A stretch of 64,000 nt of DNA, taken from assembly GCF_014650575.1 (NCBI RefSeq), contig NZ_BMVF01000016.1:1-64000 (forward strand), read 5' to 3'. Positions 24,319 through 33,310 of the stretch are shown here, piece by piece. The stretch is from Streptomyces naganishii JCM 4654 (lineage in GTDB: Bacteria; Actinomycetota; Actinomycetes; Streptomycetales; Streptomycetaceae). The first letter of the stretch is position 1; the number at the start of each line of letters is the position of its first letter. Under the pieces are notes generated by a model. It saw nothing but the letters and a program-made list of their open reading frames with translations, was not told where the DNA came from and searched no databases. The position numbers were made by a program, and so were the translations under genes.

Positions 24319-24551
24319 GCCGCCGGGGGCGGCGCCTGCTCCCCGCACGGGTGACCCAGCGATCTCGACGACACCGAGGACGGCCCCTCGTCCCGTACGC
24401 CCTCGCCGTCGTGGCAGCCCGTCAGGGCGGCCGAGGCGGTGAGCAGGAGCGCGGCGGCGACGAGCAGCCGGACCCGGGCGCGGGTGCGCGCGGTGCGCGC
24501 GGATCCGGGTACGGGTGTGCGTGCGGGTGCACGGGTGGGGCGTGCGGGCAT
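24282..24551 (-). CDS. Small putative lipoprotein, probably a decayed duplicate
   Basis: An 89-residue ORF with a basic N-terminus, a hydrophobic core (VRLLVAAALLLTASAALTGC) and lipobox LTGC, then a short Gly/Ser/Pro-rich tail without a recognisable domain. AGAGGGA lies 6 bp before the ATG. Its start and upstream sequence resemble those of the DUF4232 gene at 25501, so it may be a truncated duplicate. Its 3' end overlaps hemB by 37 bp on the opposite strand, which also suggests degeneration. Confidence 0.5.
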   Translation of the reverse strand: MPARPTRAPARTPVPGSARTARTRARVRLLVAAALLLTASAALTGCHDGEGVRDEGPSSVSSRSLGHPCGEQAPPPAAQRSFCAASVAQ

Positions 24552-24629
24552 GGTCGGTCCCTCTGTGGACGGGCATGAGCTGGTGACGAGAGGTGGTGCG
24601 GCGCCTGGTCGGGCCCCAGCCTGGTCCGT

Positions 24630-24748
24630 ACGGCCCTCCCGGCGCCACGGTGAAGCGTGAACGTGGGACACCGGAACGCCGGGATGCCGTCCGACCTGCG
24701 GGAACGGTGTGCCCCTTGGATGCGGTACGGGACGCCCGGCCGGGACTG
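24630..24748 (+). pseudogene. Remnant of the 5' region of a membrane-XRE gene
   Basis: This stretch resembles 25590-25710: 19 of 20 bases match between 24665-24684 and 25629-25648, and in the same frame both read GHxNAGxxxDLxER. The second copy lies just before, or at the 5' end of, the membrane XRE gene; the first has no gene after it and runs into the DUF4232 3' end. It is best explained as a duplicate that lost its gene. Confidence 0.5.
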
Positions 24749-25501
24749 TCAGTAGTCCAGGGCGGTGTCCAGGCTCGGCTGCCAGTACGTCACCGTCAGG
24801 CTGTTGTCGACGTGGACGCCCTTCGCGGGGAGGGTAACCCGCGCGATCGAACCGTCGTCGAAGGGGACCGTCAGGGTGTGCACCGTGTGCCCGCCCTCCG
24901 CGCTGCCGTCGCCCGCCGAGAGCAGCACGCCCGCGTAACCGGACTTGCCGGGCTCCAGCTCGGTCGGCGCCTGCGGCTTGGTCTGCTCCGCCACGGGCGG
25001 CACGGCCTGCGCCTCGCCGAAGCGGGCCATCGGGTACGCGGGCAACTGGCACGTCTTCGAGCCGGTGTTGGTGGCCGTCAGCAGCAGGTGGTTGAGCGGA
25101 CGGGACACCACGGTGGCGGTGATACGGACGCTCGCGGCACCGCACTTGCCCGGGACGCGGGACGACTGGCCGGCCTGGGTGCCGCCCTTGCCGCCACCGC
25201 CGGAGCCGGACGTGCCGGAGGAACCGGAGGAGGCCGCTGAGCCCTTGGCGCCGGACGTTCCCTGCGAGCCCTTCGAGCCTGTTCCCGAGGTGTTCGAGGA
25301 CTGCCCGGCCGAACCGGCGCCGCCCTGCGCCGGCTGGGAGGCGGAGGTGCCGCCCGTGCCGTTCGCGGTCGCGGAGGACGAGGAGGAGCCCGCCCCCTTG
25401 GTGTCGTCGCCCTGGCAGGCGGTCAGGGACAGGGCCGCCAGCGCCACCGCGGTAGTGGCGAACAGGCGGGTGCGGTGCGTGCGGGCGGTGCGTGCGGACA
25501 T
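24749..25501 (-). CDS. DUF4232 lipoprotein
   Basis: A 250-residue lipoprotein. The signal peptide ends at the lipobox SLTAC (Cys about 29), followed by a Ser/Gly/Thr-rich linker of about 85 residues that would hold the domain away from the membrane. The DUF4232 domain has the paired cysteines GKCGAASV and TCQLPAYPMARFG, and ends QPSLDTALDY. Divergent from the membrane-anchored XRE gene 215 bp away; the pair may be one signalling unit. Function unknown. Confidence 0.82.
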   Translation of the reverse strand: MSARTARTHRTRLFATTAVALAALSLTACQGDDTKGAGSSSSSATANGTGGTSASQPAQGGAGSAGQSSNTSGTGSKGSQGTSGAKGSAASSGSSGTSGSGGGGKGGTQAGQSSRVPGKCGAASVRITATVVSRPLNHLLLTATNTGSKTCQLPAYPMARFGEAQAVPPVAEQTKPQAPTELEPGKSGYAGVLLSAGDGSAEGGHTVHTLTVPFDDGSIARVTLPAKGVHVDNSLTVTYWQPSLDTALDY

Positions 25502-25716
25502 GGCTGAACCCCTGTGTGTGCGAAGTGGCTGATCGCACGCCGCTCGACCGTCGCCGGGAGCGGGGTGCTCGGATGACCAGAAGCTTGGGGGAGCGGTCGT
25601 CCCGGCCGCCAGCGGCACCGGACGACCAGGGACACTGGAACGCCGGGAACCAGTGTGACCTGGAGGAACGTCATCTCCCTGGGACGGGGTTCCGGTACGC
25701 GGGAGAGGGAGAGACG

Positions 25717-27057
25717 GTGACGGGGGACGACTTCGCGGGGCTGCTGCGCGAGCTCAAGGAGCGGTCCGGACTGAGTTACGGCGCGCTCGGCAAGCGCCTG
25801 CACATGAGCGCGTCCACCGTGCACCGCTACGTCAGCGGCGACGTCGTACCGACCGACTACGCGCCCGTCGAACGGCTGGCCCGGGTGTGCCGGGCGACCC
25901 CCGACGAACTCCTCGAACTGCACCGCAGATGGGTCCGCGCGGACGCGCTGCGGGGCGTGAGGAGCGCTCACGCCGCTCAGGCGGCTCAAGAGGTGCGGGA
26001 GGACCCGCGGGATGAGCCGCAGGAGGACCCGCGGGCCGGGGAGGCGGAGCCGGACCGGCGGGAACCGGAGCCCGCGGCCCAGGAGGCCCAGGAGCCCGTG
26101 CCCGCCCCCGCCGAAACCCTCACGGGCCACAGCGCCCGGAAGCGACGGTGGAACCGCCCCCGCACCCTCCTCGCCGCGACCGGCGCCGGTGCCGTCGCCG
26201 CGACCGTGGTCCTGGTCGCGAACCTGGTGCCGGGGCACCCGGACGGCCGTACCCAGGACGCGGCGAACGTCACCTCGACCCACTCGCCCACCCCCACCGG
26301 CTCGCGCACCCAGGGTTCGGGCGCCCAGGGACGGAGCGCGTCCCCCTCGCCCTCCGCGTCCGGCCGCGGCGCCACCGCGAGCACCTCACCGTCCGCCTCC
26401 GCGCCCGTCCCACGGCGGAACTCCGCCGGCGGCGGCAGCGGCGACGACAAGGACCCGGCCGGCGTCCCGGTCACCGTCGACACCACCCCGTACTACTGGG
26501 ACTCGCCCTGCGACCAGAGCTTCCTGGTGGACCGCAGTCCCGGCAACGTGCCGCCGCCGCCCGCCCAGCAGGACGCGGTCGGCTGGGCCACCGCGCTCGG
26601 CGCGGTCGCCGCGGACCACCAGACGGTGACGCTCACCGTGCAGGGCACCGGGGCGCGGACGGTGGTGCTGCGCGGACTGCACGCGCGGATCGTGCGCAGC
26701 GACGCGCCGCCCGCCTGGAACAAGTTCGAGATGGGCGACGGCTGCGGCGGCCAGGTGAACACCAAGGCCTTCGACGTCTCGCTGGACCTCGGCAACCCGC
26801 TGGTGCACCCGATCGGCGGTCAGCGGGACTTCCCGTACAAGGTCAGCGAGTCCGACCCGGAGGTCTTCTACGTCAACGCGCACACCAGCGGCCACGACGT
26901 CAGCTGGTACCTGGAGCTGGACTGGTCCAGCGGCAGCCGCAGCGGGACCGTGCGCATCGACGACCACGGCAAGCCCTTCCGCACCAGCGGCTCGGGCAAG
27001 CCGTACTACGGGTACCCGCTCGGCGGCGACGCGTGGGTCAGGTTCCCCGGCGAGTGA
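25717..27057 (+). CDS. Membrane-anchored XRE regulator with extracellular domain
   Basis: A 446-residue one-component transmembrane protein. The N-terminal helix-turn-helix is LRELKERSGLSYGALGKRLH with SASTVHRYVSGDVVP. A charged Glu/Pro-rich linker leads to one membrane helix (AATGAGAVAATVVLVANLV), a Ser/Thr/Pro stalk, and a domain of about 200 residues with two isolated cysteines (DSPCDQSF, GDGCGG) that could form a disulfide. The GTG at 25717 has GAGGGAGAGAC just before it; an ATG at 25573 would add 48 residues with weaker coding character. The topology suggests external sensing coupled directly to DNA binding. Confidence 0.75.
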   Translation: MTGDDFAGLLRELKERSGLSYGALGKRLHMSASTVHRYVSGDVVPTDYAPVERLARVCRATPDELLELHRRWVRADALRGVRSAHAAQAAQEVREDPRDEPQEDPRAGEAEPDRREPEPAAQEAQEPVPAPAETLTGHSARKRRWNRPRTLLAATGAGAVAATVVLVANLVPGHPDGRTQDAANVTSTHSPTPTGSRTQGSGAQGRSASPSPSASGRGATASTSPSASAPVPRRNSAGGGSGDDKDPAGVPVTVDTTPYYWDSPCDQSFLVDRSPGNVPPPPAQQDAVGWATALGAVAADHQTVTLTVQGTGARTVVLRGLHARIVRSDAPPAWNKFEMGDGCGGQVNTKAFDVSLDLGNPLVHPIGGQRDFPYKVSESDPEVFYVNAHTSGHDVSWYLELDWSSGSRSGTVRIDDHGKPFRTSGSGKPYYGYPLGGDAWVRFPGE

Positions 27058-27084
27058 GTCCGGACCGCGGATCAGGTCAGCCGC

Positions 27085-27109
27085 GGCCGCGGGCGTGGCG
27101 CCCGCGGCC
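27085..27109. terminator. Terminator between the XRE gene and argS
   Basis: GGCCGCGGGCG and its complement with a 3-nt loop, between convergent genes. No U-tract. Confidence 0.6.
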
Positions 27110-27117
27110 GGCGGTCG

Positions 27118-28881
27118 TCACAGACGCTCGGGGGTCCTGATGCCCAGGAGGGCCATGCCCTGGTGGAGGGTGCGGGCCGTGGTGTCGCAGAGGAAAAGGC
27201 GGTTCTCTGTCTGCTGCGGGGTCTCGGCCTTCAGGACCGGGCACTTGTCGTAGAAGGACGTGTAGAGGGACGCCAGCTGGTAGAGGTAGGCCGCCAGCTT
27301 GTGCGGGGCGTACTCCCTCGCCGCCTCGGCGACCGTCTCCGCGAAGGCGTCCACGTGCAGGCCGAGGGCCCGCTCCGCCTCCGTGAGGTCCAGCTCCGGG
27401 TGGGCGGCCGGGCGGGCAGCGCCGGCCTTGCGGAGGATGGACCGGATACGGGCGTAGGCGTACTGGAGGTAGACGGAGGTGTCGCCGTTGAGCGAGACCA
27501 TCTGGTCCAGGTCGAACTTGTAGTCCCGGTTCGCCGACGTCGACAGGTCCGCGTACTTCACCGCGCCGATGCCCACCTGGGCGCCCCGCTCGGCGATCTC
27601 CTCCTCGGACAGGTCCTGCGCCTTCTCGCGCACCACCGCGGAGGCCCGCTCGATCGCCTCGTCGAGGAGGTCGACCAGGCGGACCGTCTCGCCCTCACGC
27701 GTCTTGAACGGCTTGCCGTCCTTGCCGAGCACGGTGCCGAAGGCGAGCTGGTACGCCGTCACGTCCTCGCCCAGCCAGCCGGCCCGCCGCGCGGTCTCGA
27801 AGACCATCTTGAAGTGCAGTGACTGCCGGGCGTCCACCACGTAGAGCAGCGTGTTCGCCTTGAGGTTGAAGACGCGGTCGCGGATCGCGGAGAGGTCGGT
27901 GGCCGCGTAGCCGTAGCCGCCGTCGGACTTCTGGACGATCAGCGGGACCGGGTTGCCGTCCGGGCCCTTGATGTCGTCGAAGAAGACGCACAGGGCGCCC
28001 TCGCTGCGCACCGCGACACCGGACTCCTCCAGGAGCCGGCAGGTCTCGGCCAGCATGTCGTTGTACCCGGACTCGCCGACGATGTCGGGGTCGCGGATCT
28101 CCATGTCCAGCTTCTCGAAGACGGAGAAGAAGTAGATCTTCGACTCGTCCACGAACTTCTGCCACATGGCCAGCGTGTGCGGCTCGCCCGCCTGGAGGTC
28201 GACCACCCGGCGCCGGGCCCGCGTCTTGAACTCCTCGTCGGAGTCGAACAGCCTGCGCGCGGCCTTGTAGAGGCGGTCGAGGTTCGACATCGCCTCCTCG
28301 CCGGAAACCTCGGACGCCTTGTGGTCCAGCTCGTGCGGGTGCTCGTCCAGGTACTGGATGAGCATGCCGAACTGGGTGCCCCAGTCGCCGATGTGGTGCC
28401 TGCGCACGACGTTCTCGCCGGTGAACTCCAGCAGTTGGACCACCGAGTCGCCGATCACGGCGGAGCGCAGGTGGCCGACGTGCATCTCCTTGGCCACGTT
28501 GGGCTGGGCGTAGTCGATGACCGTGGTGCCCGGGTGCTCCGCGTAGGGCACGCCCAGCCGGCCGTCGGGGTCGGCGGCCCGCGCCGCGAGGTTCTCGGTG
28601 ATCGCCCGGTCGGTGACCGTGATGTTGAGGAAGCCGGGGCCCGAGACCTCGACGTCCCCGATCACGTCGCCCGTGGTGACGTGGGCGACCACCTGCGCGG
28701 CCAGCTCCCTGGGGTTGGCCTTGGCCTTCTTCGCCAGCGCGAGGATCCCGTTGGCCTGGAAGTCCGCCCGGTCGCTGCGTCGCAGCAGCGGGTCCGCGTC
28801 GGCGCTCTGCGGCAGGGCGGCCGAGAGGGCGTTCGCGAGGCGCTGGTGGACGGCGGACGTGAGGGACGTGACCGAGGCCAT
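27118..28881 (-). CDS. argS: Arginyl-tRNA synthetase
   Basis: A 587-residue class I aminoacyl-tRNA synthetase. The N-terminal Add1 domain comes first; the ATP-binding HIGH-type motif is HVGH at about residues 134-137 in PNVAKEMHVGHLRSAVIGD. The second signature is the ArgS form without a true KMSK (GTVLGKDGKPFKTREGE). The C-terminal anticodon-binding helices end MALLGIRTPERL. The ATG at 28881 gives the usual family length. Divergent from lysS across a 210-bp gap. Confidence 0.97.
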   Translation of the reverse strand: MASVTSLTSAVHQRLANALSAALPQSADADPLLRRSDRADFQANGILALAKKAKANPRELAAQVVAHVTTGDVIGDVEVSGPGFLNITVTDRAITENLAARAADPDGRLGVPYAEHPGTTVIDYAQPNVAKEMHVGHLRSAVIGDSVVQLLEFTGENVVRRHHIGDWGTQFGMLIQYLDEHPHELDHKASEVSGEEAMSNLDRLYKAARRLFDSDEEFKTRARRRVVDLQAGEPHTLAMWQKFVDESKIYFFSVFEKLDMEIRDPDIVGESGYNDMLAETCRLLEESGVAVRSEGALCVFFDDIKGPDGNPVPLIVQKSDGGYGYAATDLSAIRDRVFNLKANTLLYVVDARQSLHFKMVFETARRAGWLGEDVTAYQLAFGTVLGKDGKPFKTREGETVRLVDLLDEAIERASAVVREKAQDLSEEEIAERGAQVGIGAVKYADLSTSANRDYKFDLDQMVSLNGDTSVYLQYAYARIRSILRKAGAARPAAHPELDLTEAERALGLHVDAFAETVAEAAREYAPHKLAAYLYQLASLYTSFYDKCPVLKAETPQQTENRLFLCDTTARTLHQGMALLGIRTPERL

Positions 28882-29091
28882 AGGAATGGGTGCCGTTCTC
28901 CTCGTGGGGATGGATAGACCCACCCAGTATCCCATGCGGGGTAAAGCGAATTTTCCGGTCCGCGGGTGAACGCCCGGGGCCGTGCGGCCGTCCAACGCGT
29001 TGAAAAGGCGTTTTCGTGGATGTGGCCCCGCCTGGGACACTGGAGCGGTCAGTCGTGCGACCGTACCGGCCGCCCAAGGAGAAAGAAGGAC

Positions 29092-30858
29092 GTGCCGATC
29101 GTGGCTCAGAGCACCGAGACCACCGACTGGGTCTCCCGTTTCGCGGATGAGGTCATCGAGGAGTCGGAGCGCCGGGCCCCGGGCACAGTGACATCAGTCG
29201 CTGACGCTCCGGTGGTCGTCGTCGCGTCCGGTCTCTCCCCCTCCGGCCCCATCCACCTGGGGAACCTGCGCGAGGTCATGACCCCGCACCTCGTCGCCGA
29301 CGAGATCCGCCGCCGGGGGTACCAGGTGCGGCACCTGATCTCCTGGGACGACTACGACCGTTACCGCAAGGTCCCGGCGGGCGTGGCCGGTGTCGACGAG
29401 TCCTGGGCCGAGCACATCGGCAAGCCGCTGACCTCCGTCCCGGCGCCCAAGGGCTCGCCGCACCCGAACTGGGCCGAGCACTTCAAGGCCGCCATGATCG
29501 CCTCGCTCGCCGAGCTGGGCGTGGAGTTCGACGGCATCAGCCAGACCGAGCAGTACACCTCGGGCGCCTACCGCGAGCAGATCCTGCACGCGATGAGGCA
29601 CCGCGGCGACATCGACGCGATCCTCGCCCAGTACCGCACGAAGAAGGCCCCCGCCAAGAAGCAGCAGCAGAAGCAGGTCGACGAGGCCGAGCTGGAGGCC
29701 GAGGAGGGTTCGGGCGCCGCGTCCGAGGACGACGGCAGCTCCGGCTCCGCCGGCTACTTCCCGTACAAGCCGTACTGCGGCAACTGCGAGAAGGACCTCA
29801 CCACCGTCACCGCCTACGACGACGACTCCACCGAGCTGACGTACGCCTGCACCGCGTGCGGCTTCTCGGAGACGGTCAGGCTCGCCGAGTTCAACCGCGG
29901 CAAGCTGGTCTGGAAGGTCGACTGGCCGATGCGCTGGGCGTACGAGGGCGTGGTCTTCGAGCCGTCCGGCGTCGACCACTCCTCGCCCGGCTCCAGCTTC
30001 CAGGTCGGCGGGCAGATCGTCGGCATCTTCGGCGGCAAGCAGCCCATCGGCCCGATGTACGCCTTCGTCGGCATCTCCGGCATGGCGAAGATGTCGTCCT
30101 CCCGCGGCGGGGTCCCCACCCCGGCGGACGCGCTGCAGATCATGGAGCCGCAGCTCCTGCGCTGGCTGTACGCCCGCCGCCGGCCCAACCAGTCCTTCAA
30201 GATCGCCTTCGACCAGGAGATCCAGCGCCTCTACGACGAGTGGGACAAGCTGGCCGCCAAGGTGGCCGACGGCTCGGCGCTGCCCGGTGACGTCGCCGCG
30301 TACACCCGCGCCATCGGCACCGCCGCCGGCGAGCTGCCCAGGACCGCCCGCCCGCTGCCGTACCGCACGCTCGCCTCGGTCGCCGACATCACCGCCGGCC
30401 ACCAGGACCAGGCGCTGCGCATCCTGTCCGAACTGGACCCGGCCAACCCGCTCGGCTCCCTGGACGAGGCCCGCCCGCGCTACGACAAGGCCGAGGCGTG
30501 GATCAACACCCACGTCCCCGCCGACCAGCGCACCATCGTCCGTGACGAGCCCGACACCGAGCTGCTGAAGTCCCTCGACGAGCCCTCCCAGCAGTCCGTA
30601 CGGCTGCTGCTCGACGGCCTCGCCGAGCACTGGTCCCTCGACGGGCTCACCCACCTCGTGTACGGCGTGCCCAAGGTCCAGGCCGGCTTCTCCGCCGACG
30701 CCACGCCCAAGGAGCTGCCGCCGGAGATCAAGACCGCCCAGCGGTCCTTCTTCGCGCTGCTCTACCACCTGCTGGTCGGGCGCGACACCGGCCCGCGTCT
30801 GCCCACGCTGCTGCTCGCGGTGGGTCAGGACCGGGTGCGGACGCTGCTCGGCGAGTAA
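29092..30858 (+). CDS. lysS: Lysyl-tRNA synthetase, class I
   Basis: A 588-residue archaeal-type class I LysRS. The HIGH motif is HLGN in SGLSPSGPIHLGNLREV and the KMSKS motif is KMSSS in SGMAKMSSSRGG. Between them lies a Lys/Gln- and Glu-rich low-complexity insert followed by a zinc-ribbon-like pair CGNC and CTAC. The C-terminal helical anticodon-binding domain follows. The GTG at 29092 is preceded by AAGGAG; a GTG at 29101 is possible. Most bacteria use class II LysRS. Confidence 0.95.
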   Translation: MPIVAQSTETTDWVSRFADEVIEESERRAPGTVTSVADAPVVVVASGLSPSGPIHLGNLREVMTPHLVADEIRRRGYQVRHLISWDDYDRYRKVPAGVAGVDESWAEHIGKPLTSVPAPKGSPHPNWAEHFKAAMIASLAELGVEFDGISQTEQYTSGAYREQILHAMRHRGDIDAILAQYRTKKAPAKKQQQKQVDEAELEAEEGSGAASEDDGSSGSAGYFPYKPYCGNCEKDLTTVTAYDDDSTELTYACTACGFSETVRLAEFNRGKLVWKVDWPMRWAYEGVVFEPSGVDHSSPGSSFQVGGQIVGIFGGKQPIGPMYAFVGISGMAKMSSSRGGVPTPADALQIMEPQLLRWLYARRRPNQSFKIAFDQEIQRLYDEWDKLAAKVADGSALPGDVAAYTRAIGTAAGELPRTARPLPYRTLASVADITAGHQDQALRILSELDPANPLGSLDEARPRYDKAEAWINTHVPADQRTIVRDEPDTELLKSLDEPSQQSVRLLLDGLAEHWSLDGLTHLVYGVPKVQAGFSADATPKELPPEIKTAQRSFFALLYHLLVGRDTGPRLPTLLLAVGQDRVRTLLGE

Positions 30859-30867
30859 GCGCCGAAG

Positions 30868-30900
30868 GAAAGGGGGCCCTCGTCGTGAGGGCCCCCTTTC
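30868..30900. terminator. Terminator after lysS
   Basis: A perfect 14-bp stem (GAAAGGGGGCCCTC and complement) with a 5-nt loop, ending CCCTTTC. It lies between convergent genes. Confidence 0.88.
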
Positions 30901-30921
30901 CCGTGCGACGGGTGTCCCGCC

Positions 30922-32187
30922 CTACGCGATGTGGTCGTCCTCCAGCTCCGCCGTGTGGCGGTTCTGGAAGCGCATGACCATCTTCTTGGCCTCGGCGTCC
31001 GGGACGGGGACGCCGTACGTCGCCTCGACGTTGTCGCTGAACTCGCGCGGGGTCGGGTAGCTGCCGTTGATCGACTGCTTGAAGACCTGGTAGTACGACT
31101 CCTCGTCCGGCGGCGCGGGCTCCGGCGTGCCGCCGCCCTCGCCCAGCTCGCGGGTGCGGTTGGGGCCCACCGGGATCGGGAAGCTGCCCGTGTCCTCCAT
31201 CGACGGCTGCTCGAACCGCTGCCCCTGCTGCTGCGGCACGGACTGCCGGCCCTCGTACCAGTCCTCGTACACCGGCTCCGGGTCGTACGTCGGGTCGTAG
31301 CCGCCCTGGTAGTCGACCTGTGCGTGGGCCTGGAACCAGGGGCTCTGCTCGTCGGGCGGCAACTGCTCCTCGTAGGCCGGCCCGACCGGCTCCTGCTCGG
31401 CCACCGCGACCGGCCGCTGCGCGCCCGGACCGCCCACCACGGCCTGCCGGGCGCCCGCCGTCATCTCGGCGCGCGGCGCGGGCGGGAGCAGCGCGGGCTC
31501 GATCCCCGCCGCCGCGAGGCCCGCCGGGGCCGTCTCGCCCAGCGGCACGCCGTAGCGCGCGAGCCGCAGCGGCATCAGGGACTCCACCGGGGCCTTGCGC
31601 CGCCACGCCCGGCCGAACCGGGACCGCAGCCGCGCCTGGTACACCAGCCGCTCCTGCTCCAGCTTGATCACCTGGTCGTAGGAGCGCAGCTCCCACAGCT
31701 TCATCCGGCGCCACAGCAGGAAGGTCGGCAGGGGGGAGAGCAGCCAGCGGGTGAGGCGGACGCCCTCCATGTGCTTGTCGGCGGTGATGTCGGCGATTCG
31801 CCCGATCGCGTGCCGGGCCGCCTCCACGGCGACCACGAACAGCACCGGGATCACCGCGTGCATGCCCACGCCCAGCGGGTCCGGCCAGGCGGCCGCGCCG
31901 TTGAACGCGATCGTCGCCGCCGTGAGCAGCCAGGCCGTCTGCCGCAGCAGCGGGAAGGGGATACGGATCCAGGTCAGCAGCAGATCCAGGGCCAGCAGGA
32001 CGCAGATGCCCGCGTCGATGCCGACCGGGAACACGTAACTGAAGTTCCCGAAGCCCTTCTTGATGGCGAGCTCACGGACGGCCGCGTACGAACCCGCGAA
32101 GCCGATACTGGCGATGATCACGGCGCCCGTCACGACCACGCCGATGAGAACGCGGTGCATCCGAGTCAGCTGCAGTGGCGCGGCCAC
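30922..32187 (-). CDS. DUF2637 membrane protein
   Basis: A 421-residue protein. Four membrane helices occupy roughly residues 10-125 (VLIGVVVTGAVIIASIGFAG, FPVGIDAGICVLLALDLLL, LLTAATIAFNGAAAW, VIPVLFVVAVEAARHAIG): the DUF2637 domain also found in plasmid spread proteins. A long cytoplasmic tail follows, Pro/Gln/Glu-rich, ending in a small conserved helical block (YPTPREFSDNVEATYGV). The GTG at 32187 is chosen because GGGGAG lies 5 bp upstream. Function unknown; related proteins act in conjugation or at the septum. Confidence 0.82.
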   Translation of the reverse strand: MAAPLQLTRMHRVLIGVVVTGAVIIASIGFAGSYAAVRELAIKKGFGNFSYVFPVGIDAGICVLLALDLLLTWIRIPFPLLRQTAWLLTAATIAFNGAAAWPDPLGVGMHAVIPVLFVVAVEAARHAIGRIADITADKHMEGVRLTRWLLSPLPTFLLWRRMKLWELRSYDQVIKLEQERLVYQARLRSRFGRAWRRKAPVESLMPLRLARYGVPLGETAPAGLAAAGIEPALLPPAPRAEMTAGARQAVVGGPGAQRPVAVAEQEPVGPAYEEQLPPDEQSPWFQAHAQVDYQGGYDPTYDPEPVYEDWYEGRQSVPQQQGQRFEQPSMEDTGSFPIPVGPNRTRELGEGGGTPEPAPPDEESYYQVFKQSINGSYPTPREFSDNVEATYGVPVPDAEAKKMVMRFQNRHTAELEDDHIA

Positions 32188-32296
32188 TCGTACTCCCCTC
32201 CCATTGCGTGTTGTTGCGCGCAACAGAGTGGCACATCCGTGCGGCGAACGGGTGGCCGGATCCGATTGCCCGCCTCCGCGGGCCGGTCCTGGCCGG

Positions 32297-33193
32297 TCAG
32301 CTCTTCGCGGCCGACTGGGACGCGGACGGCGAGGCCGACGCCGGGGCGGACTTGGACGGGGAGGCGGACTTCGACGGCGCCGTGGACGGCGAGGCGGAGG
32401 ACGAGGAGCCCGGCGCGGTGCCGGCCTTGCCGCCGTTGGCCGCGGTCACCGCGGCCACCGCCTCCTTGGCGGCCGCCTGGGCCGACTTCGACAGGTCGTC
32501 GGCGTCCGGGGTCTTGTCACCGGCCAGACCGGCGCCGTTGTAGTCCAGGGTGACCACGACGTTCTCGACGCGCGCCACGACCGTCTGCTGCTTGAAGGCC
32601 CCCTCCTTCTTCGTCAGGTCGTAGCGCACCAGCGTCGCCTCGTCGCCTGTGCCGGACACCGGCTGCGACTTCACGTTCTTCGCGTCCGCCGTGGACGTCG
32701 CGTCCCGCACCTGCTTCTGGTAGTACTCCCGCGCCTGCGCCTCGCCCGTGCCGCGCGTGGCGTCGGACTCGAAACGCAGCAGCGAGACGTTGAGCCAGCG
32801 GAACTGCGAGCCCTTCACGCCGTTGTTGTCCAGGCTGCTCCAGGAGCAGCCCGCGCGCGTGGACAGATCGCTGGAGGCGCCCTCCTTGGCCGACTTGTCG
32901 CCCTTGGGCACCAGATCGCCCAGCGTCTTCGCGGACAGCGCCTTGCACGCGTCCGGCAACTTCCCGTACGCCGCCGCCTGCACGGTCGGCGACGCGCTCG
33001 CGCTCGACTGCCCCTTCGCGTCGGCCGAGGGCGTCTGCTTGCCGCCGCCCGAGCCGGAGTCCGAGGAGCAGGCCGCGGCAAGGAACATCACGGGCACGGC
33101 CGCCGCGCAGACAAGGACACGGTTCAGCCGCTTGGCTCGCGGGGCGCTGTGGTGGTCTCGCTGGGCTGCTCGCTGCATGGTTCCTTCACTCAT
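32297..33193 (-). CDS. DUF3558 lipoprotein
   Basis: A 298-residue lipoprotein: hydrophobic signal ending in lipobox LAAAC, Gly/Ser linker, then the DUF3558 domain (PDACKALSAKTLGDLVP, AGCSWSSLDNNGVKGSQFRW, YYQKQVRDATS, VVTLDYNG). The last 45 residues are Ser/Ala/Pro repeats. The ATG at 33178 is an alternative start; its SD is too close. It pairs with a second DUF3558 lipoprotein just upstream on the same strand. Role unknown. Confidence 0.82.
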   Translation of the reverse strand: MSEGTMQRAAQRDHHSAPRAKRLNRVLVCAAAVPVMFLAAACSSDSGSGGGKQTPSADAKGQSSASASPTVQAAAYGKLPDACKALSAKTLGDLVPKGDKSAKEGASSDLSTRAGCSWSSLDNNGVKGSQFRWLNVSLLRFESDATRGTGEAQAREYYQKQVRDATSTADAKNVKSQPVSGTGDEATLVRYDLTKKEGAFKQQTVVARVENVVVTLDYNGAGLAGDKTPDADDLSKSAQAAAKEAVAAVTAANGGKAGTAPGSSSSASPSTAPSKSASPSKSAPASASPSASQSAAKS

Positions 33194-33310
33194 GACGCTC
33201 GTGGTTCCTGCGGTCGGATCGGGTCCGGGGGGCCACGGTACGCGTTGAGTGCGGTGCGCAAGTCGCTTCCCGTGCATTGTGCCGGGGCGTCAAGTGCCCG
33301 TCCGGGAGCG

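Noticed and set aside
28882..29091. T-box or other riboswitch between argS and lysS
   Set aside because: No T-box sequence or specifier-like structure was recognised in the 210-bp gap.
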